From NCBI GenBank assembly GCA_947498455.1, contig CANMKK010000022.1, forward strand, positions 1 to 64,000: a DNA stretch of 64,000 nt, written 5' to 3'. The notes under the pieces were generated by a model. It did no database searches. It saw only the letters and a program-made list of their open reading frames with translations, and was not told the DNA's origin. Below are positions 56,341 to 64,000 of this stretch, one piece after another; the first letter of the stretch is position 1; each line of letters begins with the position of its first letter. This DNA is from an uncultured Aquimarina sp. (lineage in GTDB: Bacteria; Bacteroidota; Bacteroidia; Flavobacteriales; Flavobacteriaceae). The position numbers and the translations under genes were made by a program.

Positions 56341-57288
56341 ATGAATAATTATTGTTCCATAAACGATATAGACGTTCTCAGAGATTGGGTAGATCAGGCT
56401 TTAGAAATAAAGAAAAACCCGTTATCCGATAAATCATTGGGAATAGATAAGACGATTGGTTTATTGTTTTTTAACCCAAGTTTACGAACACGGCTAAGTA
56501 CGCAAAAGGCCGCATTAAATTTAGGGATGAATGTTATAGTAATGAACTTTAATAATGAGAGTTGGTCATTAGAGTACGGAGATGGAATTGTTATGGATCA
56601 AGGAAACTCAGAACATATCAAAGAAGCTGCCCAAGTGCTTTCTCAGTATTGTGATATACTAGCAGTTAGGGCTTTTGCTAAATTAGAAAATAGAGAAGAA
56701 GATTATAGCGAAAAAGTACTTCGTGGATTTATGAAATACGCAACCGTTCCAATAGTTAATATGGAAAGTGCTACAGGTCATCCTCTACAGGCATTAACGG
56801 ATGCGATTACAATTATAGAGCATAAAAAGAAAGAAAAACCAAAAGTCGTTTTATCATGGGCACCACACCCCAAAGTTTTACCACAAGCGGTAGCGAATTC
56901 CTTTGTCGAAATGATGAGTCTAATGAATGCTGATTTTGTAATAACACATCCCGAAGGGGTGGAGTTAGATAAAAGCATAACCAAAGGAGCAGTTATAAAT
57001 CACAATCAGGAAGAAGCTTTTAAGGATGCCGATTTTATTTATGTAAAAAATTGGAGCTCTTATACAGATTATGGAAAAATTAAAAGAGATGTTTCTTCTT
57101 GGAAGATAACCAAAGAAAAAATGGAATTAACCAATAAAGCAAAATTTATGCATTGTCTACCTGTAAGAAGGAATGTGGTTGTCGATGATGCAGTGTTGGA
57201 TAGTAACAATTCTATAGTAATCGAGCAAGCAAATAATAGGACATATGCGGCTCAATTGATATTAAAAAAGATATTGAAGAATAAATGA
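56341..57288 (+). CDS. argF': N-acylornithine carbamoyltransferase (acetyl or succinyl)
   Basis: 315 residues. The carbamoyl phosphate loop SLRTRLSTQKA (about 47-57) replaces the STRT of normal ornithine transcarbamylases, as in the Bacteroidota/Xanthomonas acylornithine branch. ESATGHPLQALTDA and MHCLPVRRNVVV are further signatures. The segment GNSEHIKEA (about 88-96) aligns, from memory, with the loop that sets acetyl versus succinyl preference; the residue there is Ser90. It therefore makes N-acylcitrulline, which argE then deacylates. Starts 47 nt after argD and ends 7 nt before argB. Confidence 0.93.
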   Translation: MNNYCSINDIDVLRDWVDQALEIKKNPLSDKSLGIDKTIGLLFFNPSLRTRLSTQKAALNLGMNVIVMNFNNESWSLEYGDGIVMDQGNSEHIKEAAQVLSQYCDILAVRAFAKLENREEDYSEKVLRGFMKYATVPIVNMESATGHPLQALTDAITIIEHKKKEKPKVVLSWAPHPKVLPQAVANSFVEMMSLMNADFVITHPEGVELDKSITKGAVINHNQEEAFKDADFIYVKNWSSYTDYGKIKRDVSSWKITKEKMELTNKAKFMHCLPVRRNVVVDDAVLDSNNSIVIEQANNRTYAAQLILKKILKNK

Positions 57289-57295
57289 TTTAGAT

Positions 57296-58078
57296 ATGAA
57301 GAAACAACAATTATTTATAGTTAAAATAGGAGGTAATATTATCAGAGATGAGCAGAAATTAACACAATTCCTTAAAGATTTTTCGAAAATATCAGAACCA
57401 AAAATAATAATCCATGGAGGAGGAAAGTCCGCTACGGAACTGGCTTCAAAATTAGGAGTGAAAACAGAAATGATTGATGGAAGAAGAATTACTTCGTTAG
57501 AAAGCCTAAAAGTAGTGATTATGACCTATGCTGGATTATTAAATAAAACAATAGTTACAGGATTACAAAAATATAAATGTGATGCTATAGGATTGAGTGG
57601 CGCCGATGGTAATATAATTGTATCACAAAAAAGAACCATAAACACTATAGATTATGGATATGTAGGAGACATCGTAACCGTAAATGAAAAAAAAATTCAA
57701 AGGTTATTAGAACTAGGTTTAACACCTGTTTTTTGTGGAATCACACATGATACAGAAGGACAATTGTTCAATAGTAATGCAGATACTATTGCTTCGGAAA
57801 TTGCAATTGCCATGAGTAAAAATTATAAAGTCTCTTTGTGTTATTGTTTTGAGCTAAAAGGAGTATTAGAAAATATACACGATAAAAATTCTGTAATCGA
57901 AAACATGAATTTGGAAAAATATACTGCACTAAAAAAAGCTAAGGTAATTTCTGATGGTATGTTACCAAAACTACAGAATTGCTTTAATGCGTTGCAAAAA
58001 AATGTATATAAAGTACGGATAACAAGTGTTGAATTTATTAGTGATGCGACTATACAACATACCACTTTAAGCTTATAA
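57296..58078 (+). CDS. argB: N-acylglutamate kinase
   Basis: A 260-residue amino-acid kinase. KIGGNIIRDE (about 9-18), IHGGGKSATELASKLG (about 39-54) for the phosphate and acyl-glutamate, and VKISSDGMLPKL-like KVISDGMLPKLQ (about 215-226) are the family blocks. It phosphorylates the gamma carboxyl of N-acetyl- or N-succinylglutamate. No N-terminal helix of the arginine-inhibited type is present, so feedback inhibition is not indicated. Confidence 0.94.
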   Translation: MKKQQLFIVKIGGNIIRDEQKLTQFLKDFSKISEPKIIIHGGGKSATELASKLGVKTEMIDGRRITSLESLKVVIMTYAGLLNKTIVTGLQKYKCDAIGLSGADGNIIVSQKRTINTIDYGYVGDIVTVNEKKIQRLLELGLTPVFCGITHDTEGQLFNSNADTIASEIAIAMSKNYKVSLCYCFELKGVLENIHDKNSVIENMNLEKYTALKKAKVISDGMLPKLQNCFNALQKNVYKVRITSVEFISDATIQHTTLSL

Positions 58079-58142
58079 ATAATCATATATCATTTCGATT
58101 ATTATAAACTCTACTATATAAAATGATAATAAAATATATGAC

Positions 58143-59234
58143 ATGGATAGCATTAAATCTGACCAATTAGTAATTAGTGAGCTTACTGATGGAGTCATAG
58201 AACTTTTATGCAAATTGATTGAAACTCCTTCTTTTTCTACTGACGAAGGTGGAACAGCTCAATTAATTGAAAATTGGTTTTCGAAGAGGAACATCCCTTT
58301 AGAAAGGGAAAATAATAACATTTGGGTCTATAATAAGTATTTTGATAACAGCAAACCAACAATTTTATTAAACTCTCATCACGATACCGTAAGACCAAAC
58401 GGTAACTATACCAATGATCCTTTTAATGCTTGTATCAATAATGGAAAACTATTTGGATTAGGAAGTAACGATGCAGGAGGTTGTTTGGTTTCTCTAATAG
58501 CGACTTTTACATATTTTTATGTTAGGCAGGATCTAAACTATAATTTGGTATTAGCCGCTACTGCAGAAGAAGAAAATAGTGGTGATTTAGGGTTGAAAAG
58601 TATTTTGAAATACCTGAAAAATGTCGAATTCGCTATCGTTGGAGAACCTACATTAATGCAATTAGCGATCGCTGAAAAGGGGCTACTTATATTAGATATC
58701 TCCGTAAAGGGTACGTCAAGTCATGCAGCACATCTAAACAATGACAATTCTATTTATAAATCATTAGAAATCATCCAGTGGTTTAAGAATTATGAATTCG
58801 AAAAAAAATCAGAAATATTAGGAGACGTAAAAATGACGGTAACTCAGATTAAGGCAGGAAACCAACATAATGTGGTTCCATCACATTGCAATTTTGTGGT
58901 AGATATACGAGTAAATGATATGTATAAAAATGAAGAGGTTTTGAATATCATACAACAAGCAATGCCCGATAGTGTAGAAGTAAAACCAAGATCATTACAC
59001 CTAGGATCTTCCTCAATTCCTAAGGAGCATCCAATTGTAGTCTCAGGAATTTCTTTGGATTGTGAAACCTATGGATCCCCTACATTATCAGATCAATCTG
59101 TTCTAAGTTGTCCTTCATTAAAATTAGGCCCTGGAGATTCCAAAAGATCTCATTCAGCAGATGAATTTATATATATAGATGAAATAAAAGAGGGAGTATC
59201 ACTGTATATCAAAATAATAGAAGGAGTTGTTTAA
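58143..59234 (+). CDS. argE: M20 family deacylase (acylornithine/acylcitrulline deacetylase)
   Basis: A 363-residue dinuclear-zinc hydrolase of family M20: NSHHDTVRP (about 78-86) with a zinc His and the catalytic Asp, SNDAGGC, EEENSGDLG with the catalytic Glu (about 141), GEPTLMQLA, a dimerisation domain (about 180-285) and the final SKRSHSADEFI with a zinc His. Context in the arg operon with a acylornithine carbamoyltransferase suggests that it removes the acyl group from N-acylcitrulline. Start follows argB by 64 nt. Confidence 0.9.
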   Translation: MDSIKSDQLVISELTDGVIELLCKLIETPSFSTDEGGTAQLIENWFSKRNIPLERENNNIWVYNKYFDNSKPTILLNSHHDTVRPNGNYTNDPFNACINNGKLFGLGSNDAGGCLVSLIATFTYFYVRQDLNYNLVLAATAEEENSGDLGLKSILKYLKNVEFAIVGEPTLMQLAIAEKGLLILDISVKGTSSHAAHLNNDNSIYKSLEIIQWFKNYEFEKKSEILGDVKMTVTQIKAGNQHNVVPSHCNFVVDIRVNDMYKNEEVLNIIQQAMPDSVEVKPRSLHLGSSSIPKEHPIVVSGISLDCETYGSPTLSDQSVLSCPSLKLGPGDSKRSHSADEFIYIDEIKEGVSLYIKIIEGVV

Positions 59235-59392
59235 ACTCTTTATTGGTAGGTAATTCCTAGAGATGCATCTCGAAAACTATTTTTTTTCGAACACATACCT
59301 TTTGAGTTTACTCGGGTATCATCAATTAACTTATGAAGGAAGACTCGATAAATTCTATGTAATCGTTATTTCTTCTTCAAAATATTAAAAAT

Positions 59393-60670
59393 ATGAAACT
59401 TTGGGATAAAGGTTTGTCAGTAAATGAAAAGATAGAAGTGTTTACTGTAGGTAATGATAGACAATTAGATTTAGTAATTGCAAAATATGACGTGAAAGCG
59501 ACACTTGCACATGCCAAAATGTTACATAAGATTGAATTGCTATCAGATGATGATATGTGTAAAATAGAAGAAGAATTAAATATTCTTGCTCAGCAAATTG
59601 AATCAGGAACATTTATAATAGAAGATAAGTTCGAGGATGTACATTCTAAAATTGAATTCGAATTAATAGAGCGTATTGGAGATGCAGGAAAACGAATTCA
59701 TACTGCTCGATCCAGAAATGATCAGGTATTAGTTGCCATGCATTTATATCTAAAAGAAGAGTTATTGCTAATAAAATCTTTGGTCAAGGAATTATCTAAT
59801 GATTTATTGACCTTGGCAGAAAAATATAAAGAAGTGATACTTCCGGGATATACCCATTTACAGATTGCTATGCCTTCATCCTTTGGGTTATGGTTTTCTG
59901 CATATGCAGAAAGTTTTGTTGATGACCTATATTTCATAAATGCAGCCTTGAAAGTAGTCGATCAGAATCCATTGGGCAGTGCAGCAGGATATGGCAGTTC
60001 ATTTCCAATCGATCGCGAGTTTACCACTAAAGAATTAGGTTTCCGAATACTAAAGTATAACGTTGTATCCGCTCAAATGAGTAGAGGGAAATCAGAAAAA
60101 TCTGTAGCTTTTGCAATTAGTAGTGTAGCAGGAACATTATCTAAGTTGGCTATGGATGTATGTCTTTATATGAGTCAGAATTTTAATTTTATGAGTATTC
60201 CCGATGAATTTACAACAGGATCTAGCATAATGCCACATAAAAAGAATCCAGATGTTTTTGAATTAATCAGAGGTAAATGTAATAAAATTCAGGCATTGCC
60301 ATATGAATTAACTTTAGTAACAAATAATCTACCAAGTGGTTACCATAGAGATCTACAATTACTAAAAGAAGGTACTATAGCCGCAATTCATGATATAAAA
60401 GCATCTTTAGAAAAGGCTCAGTATGCATTAATAAATGTCGAAGTAAATACAGTTATTCTGGACAATGAAAAATATGATTATTTGTTTAGTGTCGATACAT
60501 TAAATGAATTAGTGATGAGTGGAATGCCATTTAGGGATGCTTATAAGAAAATTGGGAATGATATTGAAAAAGGTATATATGCACCCAATAAGGATACAAA
60601 ACATAGCCATCTGGGAAGTATAAATAATTTATGCTTAGAGAAGATAAAGAAAAAACTAAATGAAGTGTAA
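59393..60670 (+). CDS. argH: Argininosuccinate lyase
   Basis: Splits argininosuccinate into arginine and fumarate, the last step. 425 residues. The fumarase-superfamily signature GSSIMPHKKNPD is near residue 278; FEDVHSKIEFELIERIG and ARSRNDQVLVAMHLY are family blocks; GYTHLQIAMPSSFGLW contains the general-base His. The gap of 158 nt before it is the longest in the operon and could hold a separate promoter, though I see no perfect -7 box. No strong terminator directly follows. Confidence 0.95.
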   Translation: MKLWDKGLSVNEKIEVFTVGNDRQLDLVIAKYDVKATLAHAKMLHKIELLSDDDMCKIEEELNILAQQIESGTFIIEDKFEDVHSKIEFELIERIGDAGKRIHTARSRNDQVLVAMHLYLKEELLLIKSLVKELSNDLLTLAEKYKEVILPGYTHLQIAMPSSFGLWFSAYAESFVDDLYFINAALKVVDQNPLGSAAGYGSSFPIDREFTTKELGFRILKYNVVSAQMSRGKSEKSVAFAISSVAGTLSKLAMDVCLYMSQNFNFMSIPDEFTTGSSIMPHKKNPDVFELIRGKCNKIQALPYELTLVTNNLPSGYHRDLQLLKEGTIAAIHDIKASLEKAQYALINVEVNTVILDNEKYDYLFSVDTLNELVMSGMPFRDAYKKIGNDIEKGIYAPNKDTKHSHLGSINNLCLEKIKKKLNEV

Positions 60671-60864
60671 ATATTTATCTCATTTGATCTTCAAATAAAT
60701 TTTGGTTGTGTAGATTAACCTTACTGTATGTTTTGCCCCTTATAAAACAAGAGTAATCTTTTAAATTTCGATTTTTTAAATAAGTATTAATACTATAATT
60801 TGAGTGCCATCGTTACTCTTAATGTTTTTGAGATAAAAACTAAAAACGTACTATGTAATAGTAA

Positions 60865-60943
60865 AATTGAAACAATTATAATTTGTATTATGTTCCGGTT
60901 TCAATTCGACCTCTCAGTAGGAGAATCTGAGGGGCTTTTTTTT
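60865..60943 (+). terminator. Orphan hairpin plus terminator
   Basis: Stem aattgaaac (60865-60873) with gtttcaatt (60898-60906), then cctctcag (60910-60917) with ctgagggg (60927-60934) and eight T. The layout resembles an attenuator or the end of a small RNA, but no plus-strand gene follows. It may end the arg operon transcript 270 nt downstream of argH. Confidence 0.6.
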
Positions 60944-61175
60944 CAAGTATATTTTCTTTATTTCAAAATTTAAACCAATTTCGTTAAAAGTATATAAGAT
61001 TTGTAGTGTTATTTTTTAACTTATTCTGAATAGAGTATTTTAATCTGAACAATTTCATATACATATATTGCCATAACTTAAAAATACTATTTGGAAGGAA
61101 TCTATTAAAGTCGGTTAGAATGTACAATTATAGTATTTTTAAAACACGACATAAGTAAAATCTATTGATAGTTAC

Positions 61176-61206
61176 TTGTTGATTGTTTTTTATAATGTTA
61201 AATTTG
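61176..61206 (+). promoter_or_regulatory. Promoter of the 43-residue membrane peptide
   Basis: TTG at 61176-61178 and a perfect TAAATTTG at 61199-61206, 20 nt apart, about 60 nt before the small ATG at 61266. Confidence 0.5.
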
Positions 61207-61265
61207 AAAGTATTTAAAAAAAATATCGTCATATATCATAATCTTAATTTAAAACCCTATAACTT

Positions 61266-61397
61266 ATGATGCTAGTTATGATTATAGTACAGATAATATT
61301 GTTTGTAATCCTATTAATCCTCATGATAAATAATCGCTTTAATTATTTTAAAATTATGAAAGGTTTTCAAGAAAAAAGGAAGAAAGAATTACAATAA
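61266..61397 (+). CDS. 43-residue single-pass membrane peptide
   Basis: A small frame from ATG 61266 to TAA 61395-61397. The protein starts with MMLVMIIVQIILFVILLILM, one 20-residue TM helix, and continues with a basic, helical tail (NRFNYFKIMKGFQEKRKKEL). A promoter-like pair lies ~60 nt upstream. The strict separation of hydrophobic helix and Lys-rich tail favours a genuine small protein over chance, but no homologue is known to me. It stands alone between two orphan terminators. Confidence 0.5.
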   Translation: MMLVMIIVQIILFVILLILMINNRFNYFKIMKGFQEKRKKELQ

Positions 61398-61473
61398 TTT
61401 GCAACGATTTTATATAATAACAGTCTTTCGAATAGGGAGTATTGTATTTTTAATGAATAAGATGTTCAATGGA

Positions 61474-61654
61474 TAGTTTTGACATAGAATAGCCTCAATA
61501 TGTATAGAATATCTGGTTCTAAATAAAAGATAAGTTTTACATTAAAAAAATGAGTTGAAACAATTTAAATTATGCATAGTTGAGTTTGTGTTAAACGTAA
61601 TATAAAGTTTCAAGTCAGACCCCTAGGAGTAGTTAACCTAGGGGTTGCTTTTTT
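61474..61654 (+). ncRNA. Small-RNA candidate with strong terminator
   Basis: TAGTTTTG (61474-61481) fits the -7 consensus. The terminator has arms acccctagg (61619-61627) and cctaggggt (61637-61645) and a run of six T (61649-61654). The RNA between would be ~165 nt and has no coding frame of note. No gene on the plus strand follows, so it is not an attenuator. The -33 element is unclear. Confidence 0.45.
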
Positions 61655-61733
61655 AGAATTGTATAGCACTATAGAATTCTTCGGATTTAGTGATACAATA
61701 AGCGGTATTGATTTTTGTATCTAAGAAAAATGT

Positions 61734-62093
61734 TTAGAAAGGAAGAATTCTTTTTAAGTCATTAATTACATTGATATTATGCCTGATATATGCAAACAAA
61801 ACAAATAATATAATTATAGCCACGGCAAAACCAAGTAAATTTCCATTTTTACTACTAGAAACTTTTTTAGAGGTCTTAAGGTATGCTTTCGAAAGCTTTT
61901 TGGTGTATTTAGAAACTAGTGCAAAAGCTGGTGCGAATATCAGAATCACTACGAGCATATCAATAAGCACCATAAGATATCCTTGTTCGTGAATATGTTT
62001 TTTTACATATTTGGTCACAAATTCATTGATAAGAGCTGCACATAAAACTGCAATCGCATAGATTGCAAATTTGGTATATTGTCGATTATTCAT
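61734..62093 (-). CDS. Small membrane protein with three TM segments
   Basis: A 119-residue protein with hydrophobic segments at about 8-25, 40-60 and 88-107, and a Lys/Ser-rich cytoplasmic loop (KYTKKLSKAYLKTSKKVSSSK). No family recognised. It lies 62 nt downstream of the carboxyltransferase gene on the same strand, so it may be cotranscribed, but nothing suggests a role in carboxylation. Confidence 0.65.
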   Translation of the reverse strand: MNNRQYTKFAIYAIAVLCAALINEFVTKYVKKHIHEQGYLMVLIDMLVVILIFAPAFALVSKYTKKLSKAYLKTSKKVSSSKNGNLLGFAVAIIILFVLFAYIRHNINVINDLKRILPF

Positions 62094-62155
62094 AGGGGTA
62101 ATAGAATCAATATTGATACTAAAATTAAAACATCATAATAAATTTAAAACAAATT

Positions 62156-63697
62156 TTATAAAGGAATATTTCCATGTTTTCGTTTAGGAAGATCTATTTT
62201 TTTGTTTTCTAAAATGCTAAAGGCTTTGAGTAATTTTCTTCGAGTATTTTTTGGTAAAATAATCTCATCAATAAACCCTCGCTGTGCTGCTCTATATGGA
62301 TTAGCAAACTTTTCTGCATATTCCGCTTCTTTTTCGGCTAATTTGGCCGTTGGGTTACCCGATTCATTGATTTCCTTTTTAAATATAATTTCACTAGCAC
62401 CTTTAGCACCCATTACCGCAATTTCTGCAGTTGGCCAGGCAAAATTATAATCAGCACCGATATGTTTAGAGTTCATTACGTCATAGGCTCCTCCATATGC
62501 TTTACGTGTAATTACAGTTACCTTTGGTACGGTAGCTTCACTAAGAGCATATAGTAATTTAGCCCCGTGTATTATAATTCCATTCCATTCCTGATCGGTT
62601 CCGGGAAGAAATCCGGGAACATCTACCAATACTAAAAGAGGAATATTAAAACAATCACAAAATCGAGTAAATCGAGCTGCCTTCTTAGAGCTATTAACAT
62701 CGAGAACTCCTGCTAAAAACATGGGTTGATTCGCTACGATACCGATACTTCTACCTCCAATTCTTGCAAAACCAACAATAATATTTTCTGCATAATTTTT
62801 ATGAATTTCATAAAAAGAACCTTCATCAATAACCCCAGAGATTACCTCATGCATATCATAAGGTGTATTAGGATTTTCGGGTATTATATCTGATAAAACC
62901 TCTCGCATTTCATTTTCTAAAGGAAAATTTAATTTTTTTGGAGATTCTTGGTTATTCTGAGGAAGATAGCTTAGCAGGCTTTTAATATCTTCAAGGCATT
63001 CGATATCATTAGGAGATGTAACATGTGCTACACCAGATTTAGAGGAATGTGTACTGGCACCTCCCAGTTCTTCGGCACTGACTTCTTCATTAGTCACTGT
63101 TTTTACTACATTAGGCCCAGTAACAAACATATAACTTGTATCTTCTACCATTAATGTAAAATCTGTCATTGCTGGAGAATATACCGCTCCACCGGCACAT
63201 GGCCCCATAATAGCAGATATCTGGGGGATAACTCCAGATGTTTGTACATTTCTATAGAAAATATCCGCATAGCCCCCTAATGAACGAACTCCTTCCTGAA
63301 TTCGCGCTCCTCCAGAATCATTTAAACCAATGATTGGAATACCAGATTGAACTGCAAGATCCATTACCTTACAGATTTTTTCTGCGTGGGTTTCTGATAA
63401 GGCTCCACCAAATACAGTAAAGTCTTGTGCAAAAATATAAACGGCCATTCCGTTTATTGTTCCATATCCCGTAATGACACCATCACCATAGTAGATTTCG
63501 TTATCCATTCCAAAATCTGTAGTTCTGTGTGTTACTAGCATACCTATTTCTTCGAAAGAACCTTCATCTAGTAAATAAGTTACACGTTCTCGCGCTGTTA
63601 GTTTTTTCTTTTGATGTTGTCTTTGGATGCGTTTTTCGCCACCACCGGATTTTGCTAATGCAATTTTTTCTTGTAAGATTTTGATTTTAGGATCCAT
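62156..63697 (-). CDS. Acyl-CoA carboxylase, carboxyltransferase (beta) subunit
   Basis: A 513-residue biotin-dependent carboxyltransferase of the propionyl/acetyl-CoA carboxylase type. N-terminal [81 protein letters not shown] (oxyanion site) and the C-terminal [19 protein letters not shown] and [20 protein letters not shown] are all typical. It moves CO2 from carboxybiotin to acyl-CoA. The 6-nt spacing to the biotin carboxylase upstream shows one operon. Substrate (propionyl or acetyl) cannot be decided from the visible motifs. Confidence 0.93.
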   Translation of the reverse strand: MDPKIKILQEKIALAKSGGGEKRIQRQHQKKKLTARERVTYLLDEGSFEEIGMLVTHRTTDFGMDNEIYYGDGVITGYGTINGMAVYIFAQDFTVFGGALSETHAEKICKVMDLAVQSGIPIIGLNDSGGARIQEGVRSLGGYADIFYRNVQTSGVIPQISAIMGPCAGGAVYSPAMTDFTLMVEDTSYMFVTGPNVVKTVTNEEVSAEELGGASTHSSKSGVAHVTSPNDIECLEDIKSLLSYLPQNNQESPKKLNFPLENEMREVLSDIIPENPNTPYDMHEVISGVIDEGSFYEIHKNYAENIIVGFARIGGRSIGIVANQPMFLAGVLDVNSSKKAARFTRFCDCFNIPLLVLVDVPGFLPGTDQEWNGIIIHGAKLLYALSEATVPKVTVITRKAYGGAYDVMNSKHIGADYNFAWPTAEIAVMGAKGASEIIFKKEINESGNPTAKLAEKEAEYAEKFANPYRAAQRGFIDEIILPKNTRRKLLKAFSILENKKIDLPKRKHGNIPL

Positions 63698-63703
63698 AAA
63701 TAT

Positions 63704-64000
63704 TTAGTGTATTGGTAATCTTACTATTTTTTGATCTTCTATATATTGTTTTACAGCTATTAATGCAGCAATTTTAGCCTCCTCTTCTTCAATAGATCGA
63801 ATGTTTTCTGGAGTATAGTGCTTTTTTACAAAATGAGTATCGAATTTACCAGACTGAAAAGCTTCGTGATTGAATACGAATTTCCCAAACGGTAATGTCG
63901 TTTGCACTCCTTCGATTTTATAATTGTCTATAGCCTTTAGCATTAACAATATAGCTTCTTCACGACTCTTGCCATATGTAATAAGTTTAGAAAGCATTGG
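63704..64000 (-). CDS. Biotin carboxylase subunit, C-terminal part (truncated by window edge)
   Basis: The last ~99 codons of a gene that runs off the right edge. PMLSKLITYGKSREEAILLM is the biotin carboxylase C-terminal block (family form: DPMLxKLI, then a helix with R-EEAI). IEGVQTTLPFGKFVFNHEAF follows, also typical. After ~30 further residues it ends at TAA without a biotinyl domain; the biotin carrier must be elsewhere, probably upstream beyond the edge. Partner of the carboxyltransferase 6 nt downstream. Confidence 0.85.
   Translation of the reverse strand, partial: PMLSKLITYGKSREEAILLMLKAIDNYKIEGVQTTLPFGKFVFNHEAFQSGKFDTHFVKKHYTPENIRSIEEEEAKIAALIAVKQYIEDQKIVRLPIH

Noticed and set aside
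60891..60987. A short frame beginning at the ATG in the orphan hairpin
   Set aside because: It runs through the terminator stem and T-run and is better explained as untranslated structure.

Overview
The window is low-GC DNA with the marks of a marine flavobacterium (Bacteroidota, Flavobacteriaceae; an Aquimarina-like organism would fit, but genus is a guess). The evidence is a secreted GH18 chitinase with a type IX secretion C-terminal sorting domain, promoters of the Bacteroidota type (TAnnTTTG at -7), starts without Shine-Dalgarno sequences, TAATG/ATGA gene couplings, a TssD protein of the Bacteroidota type VI system (T6SS-iii), and the Bacteroidota arginine route through an acylornithine carbamoyltransferase.

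Layout. (1) 0.1-3.9 kb, minus strand: an accessory block with a TssD-type Hcp protein carrying a C-terminal extension, a 276-residue putative effector with a His/Cys pair, a lipoprotein and a small membrane protein as immunity candidates, and a DUF4303-like gene between two 167-bp direct repeats that resemble group II intron domain I. A gene remnant follows. (2) 3.9-10.6 kb: two amidohydrolases (one fused to a TolB-like propeller), a YdeI/OmpD-associated family protein and a SIMPL-domain protein. (3) 11.0-38.6 kb, minus strand: an extracellular contractile injection system (eCIS; Afp/PVC/AlgoCIS type). In transcription order: terminator/cap protein (DUF4255), a protein of unknown role, one sheath, two tube proteins, a 51-residue DUF5908-like protein, LysM hub protein, VgrG-like spike, PAAR tip, gp25-like wedge, two large baseplate proteins, a 1367-residue protein at the fibre position, tape measure, a 1424-residue cargo candidate with a C-terminal DNA/RNA non-specific nuclease motif, an N-acetylmuramidase and an AAA+ ATPase. 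(4) 39.0-41.6 kb, plus strand and divergent: a small Gly-rich protein, a 7-TM-like protein, a histidine kinase and a NarL-type response regulator. (5) 41.7-49.2 kb: ilvDBNCA behind a leader-peptide attenuator. (6) 49.4-50.7 kb: the chitinase. (7) 51.3-60.7 kb: GNAT-argGC-proC-argDF'BEH behind a structured leader. (8) 60.7-64 kb: orphan terminators, a 43-residue membrane peptide, a small-RNA candidate, and an acyl-CoA carboxylase carboxyltransferase with the end of its biotin carboxylase.

How it fits together. The eCIS genes are tightly coupled from the cap through the ATPase, apart from three places where repeats have entered: around PAAR, between the large baseplate gene and the fibre-position gene, and between cargo and muramidase. 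The array at 24.2-25.0 kb is four ~194-bp units, each containing a copy of the last ~65 bp of the neighbouring baseplate gene. The nuclease cargo lies between tape measure and muramidase, so the locus could build a particle, load a nuclease and lyse the producer to release it. The adjacent two-component genes are the obvious local candidates for control, but no binding site was identified. The biosynthetic half is core metabolism; its most informative part is the ilv leader, where peptide, stop codon, antiterminator and terminator can all be read from the sequence.
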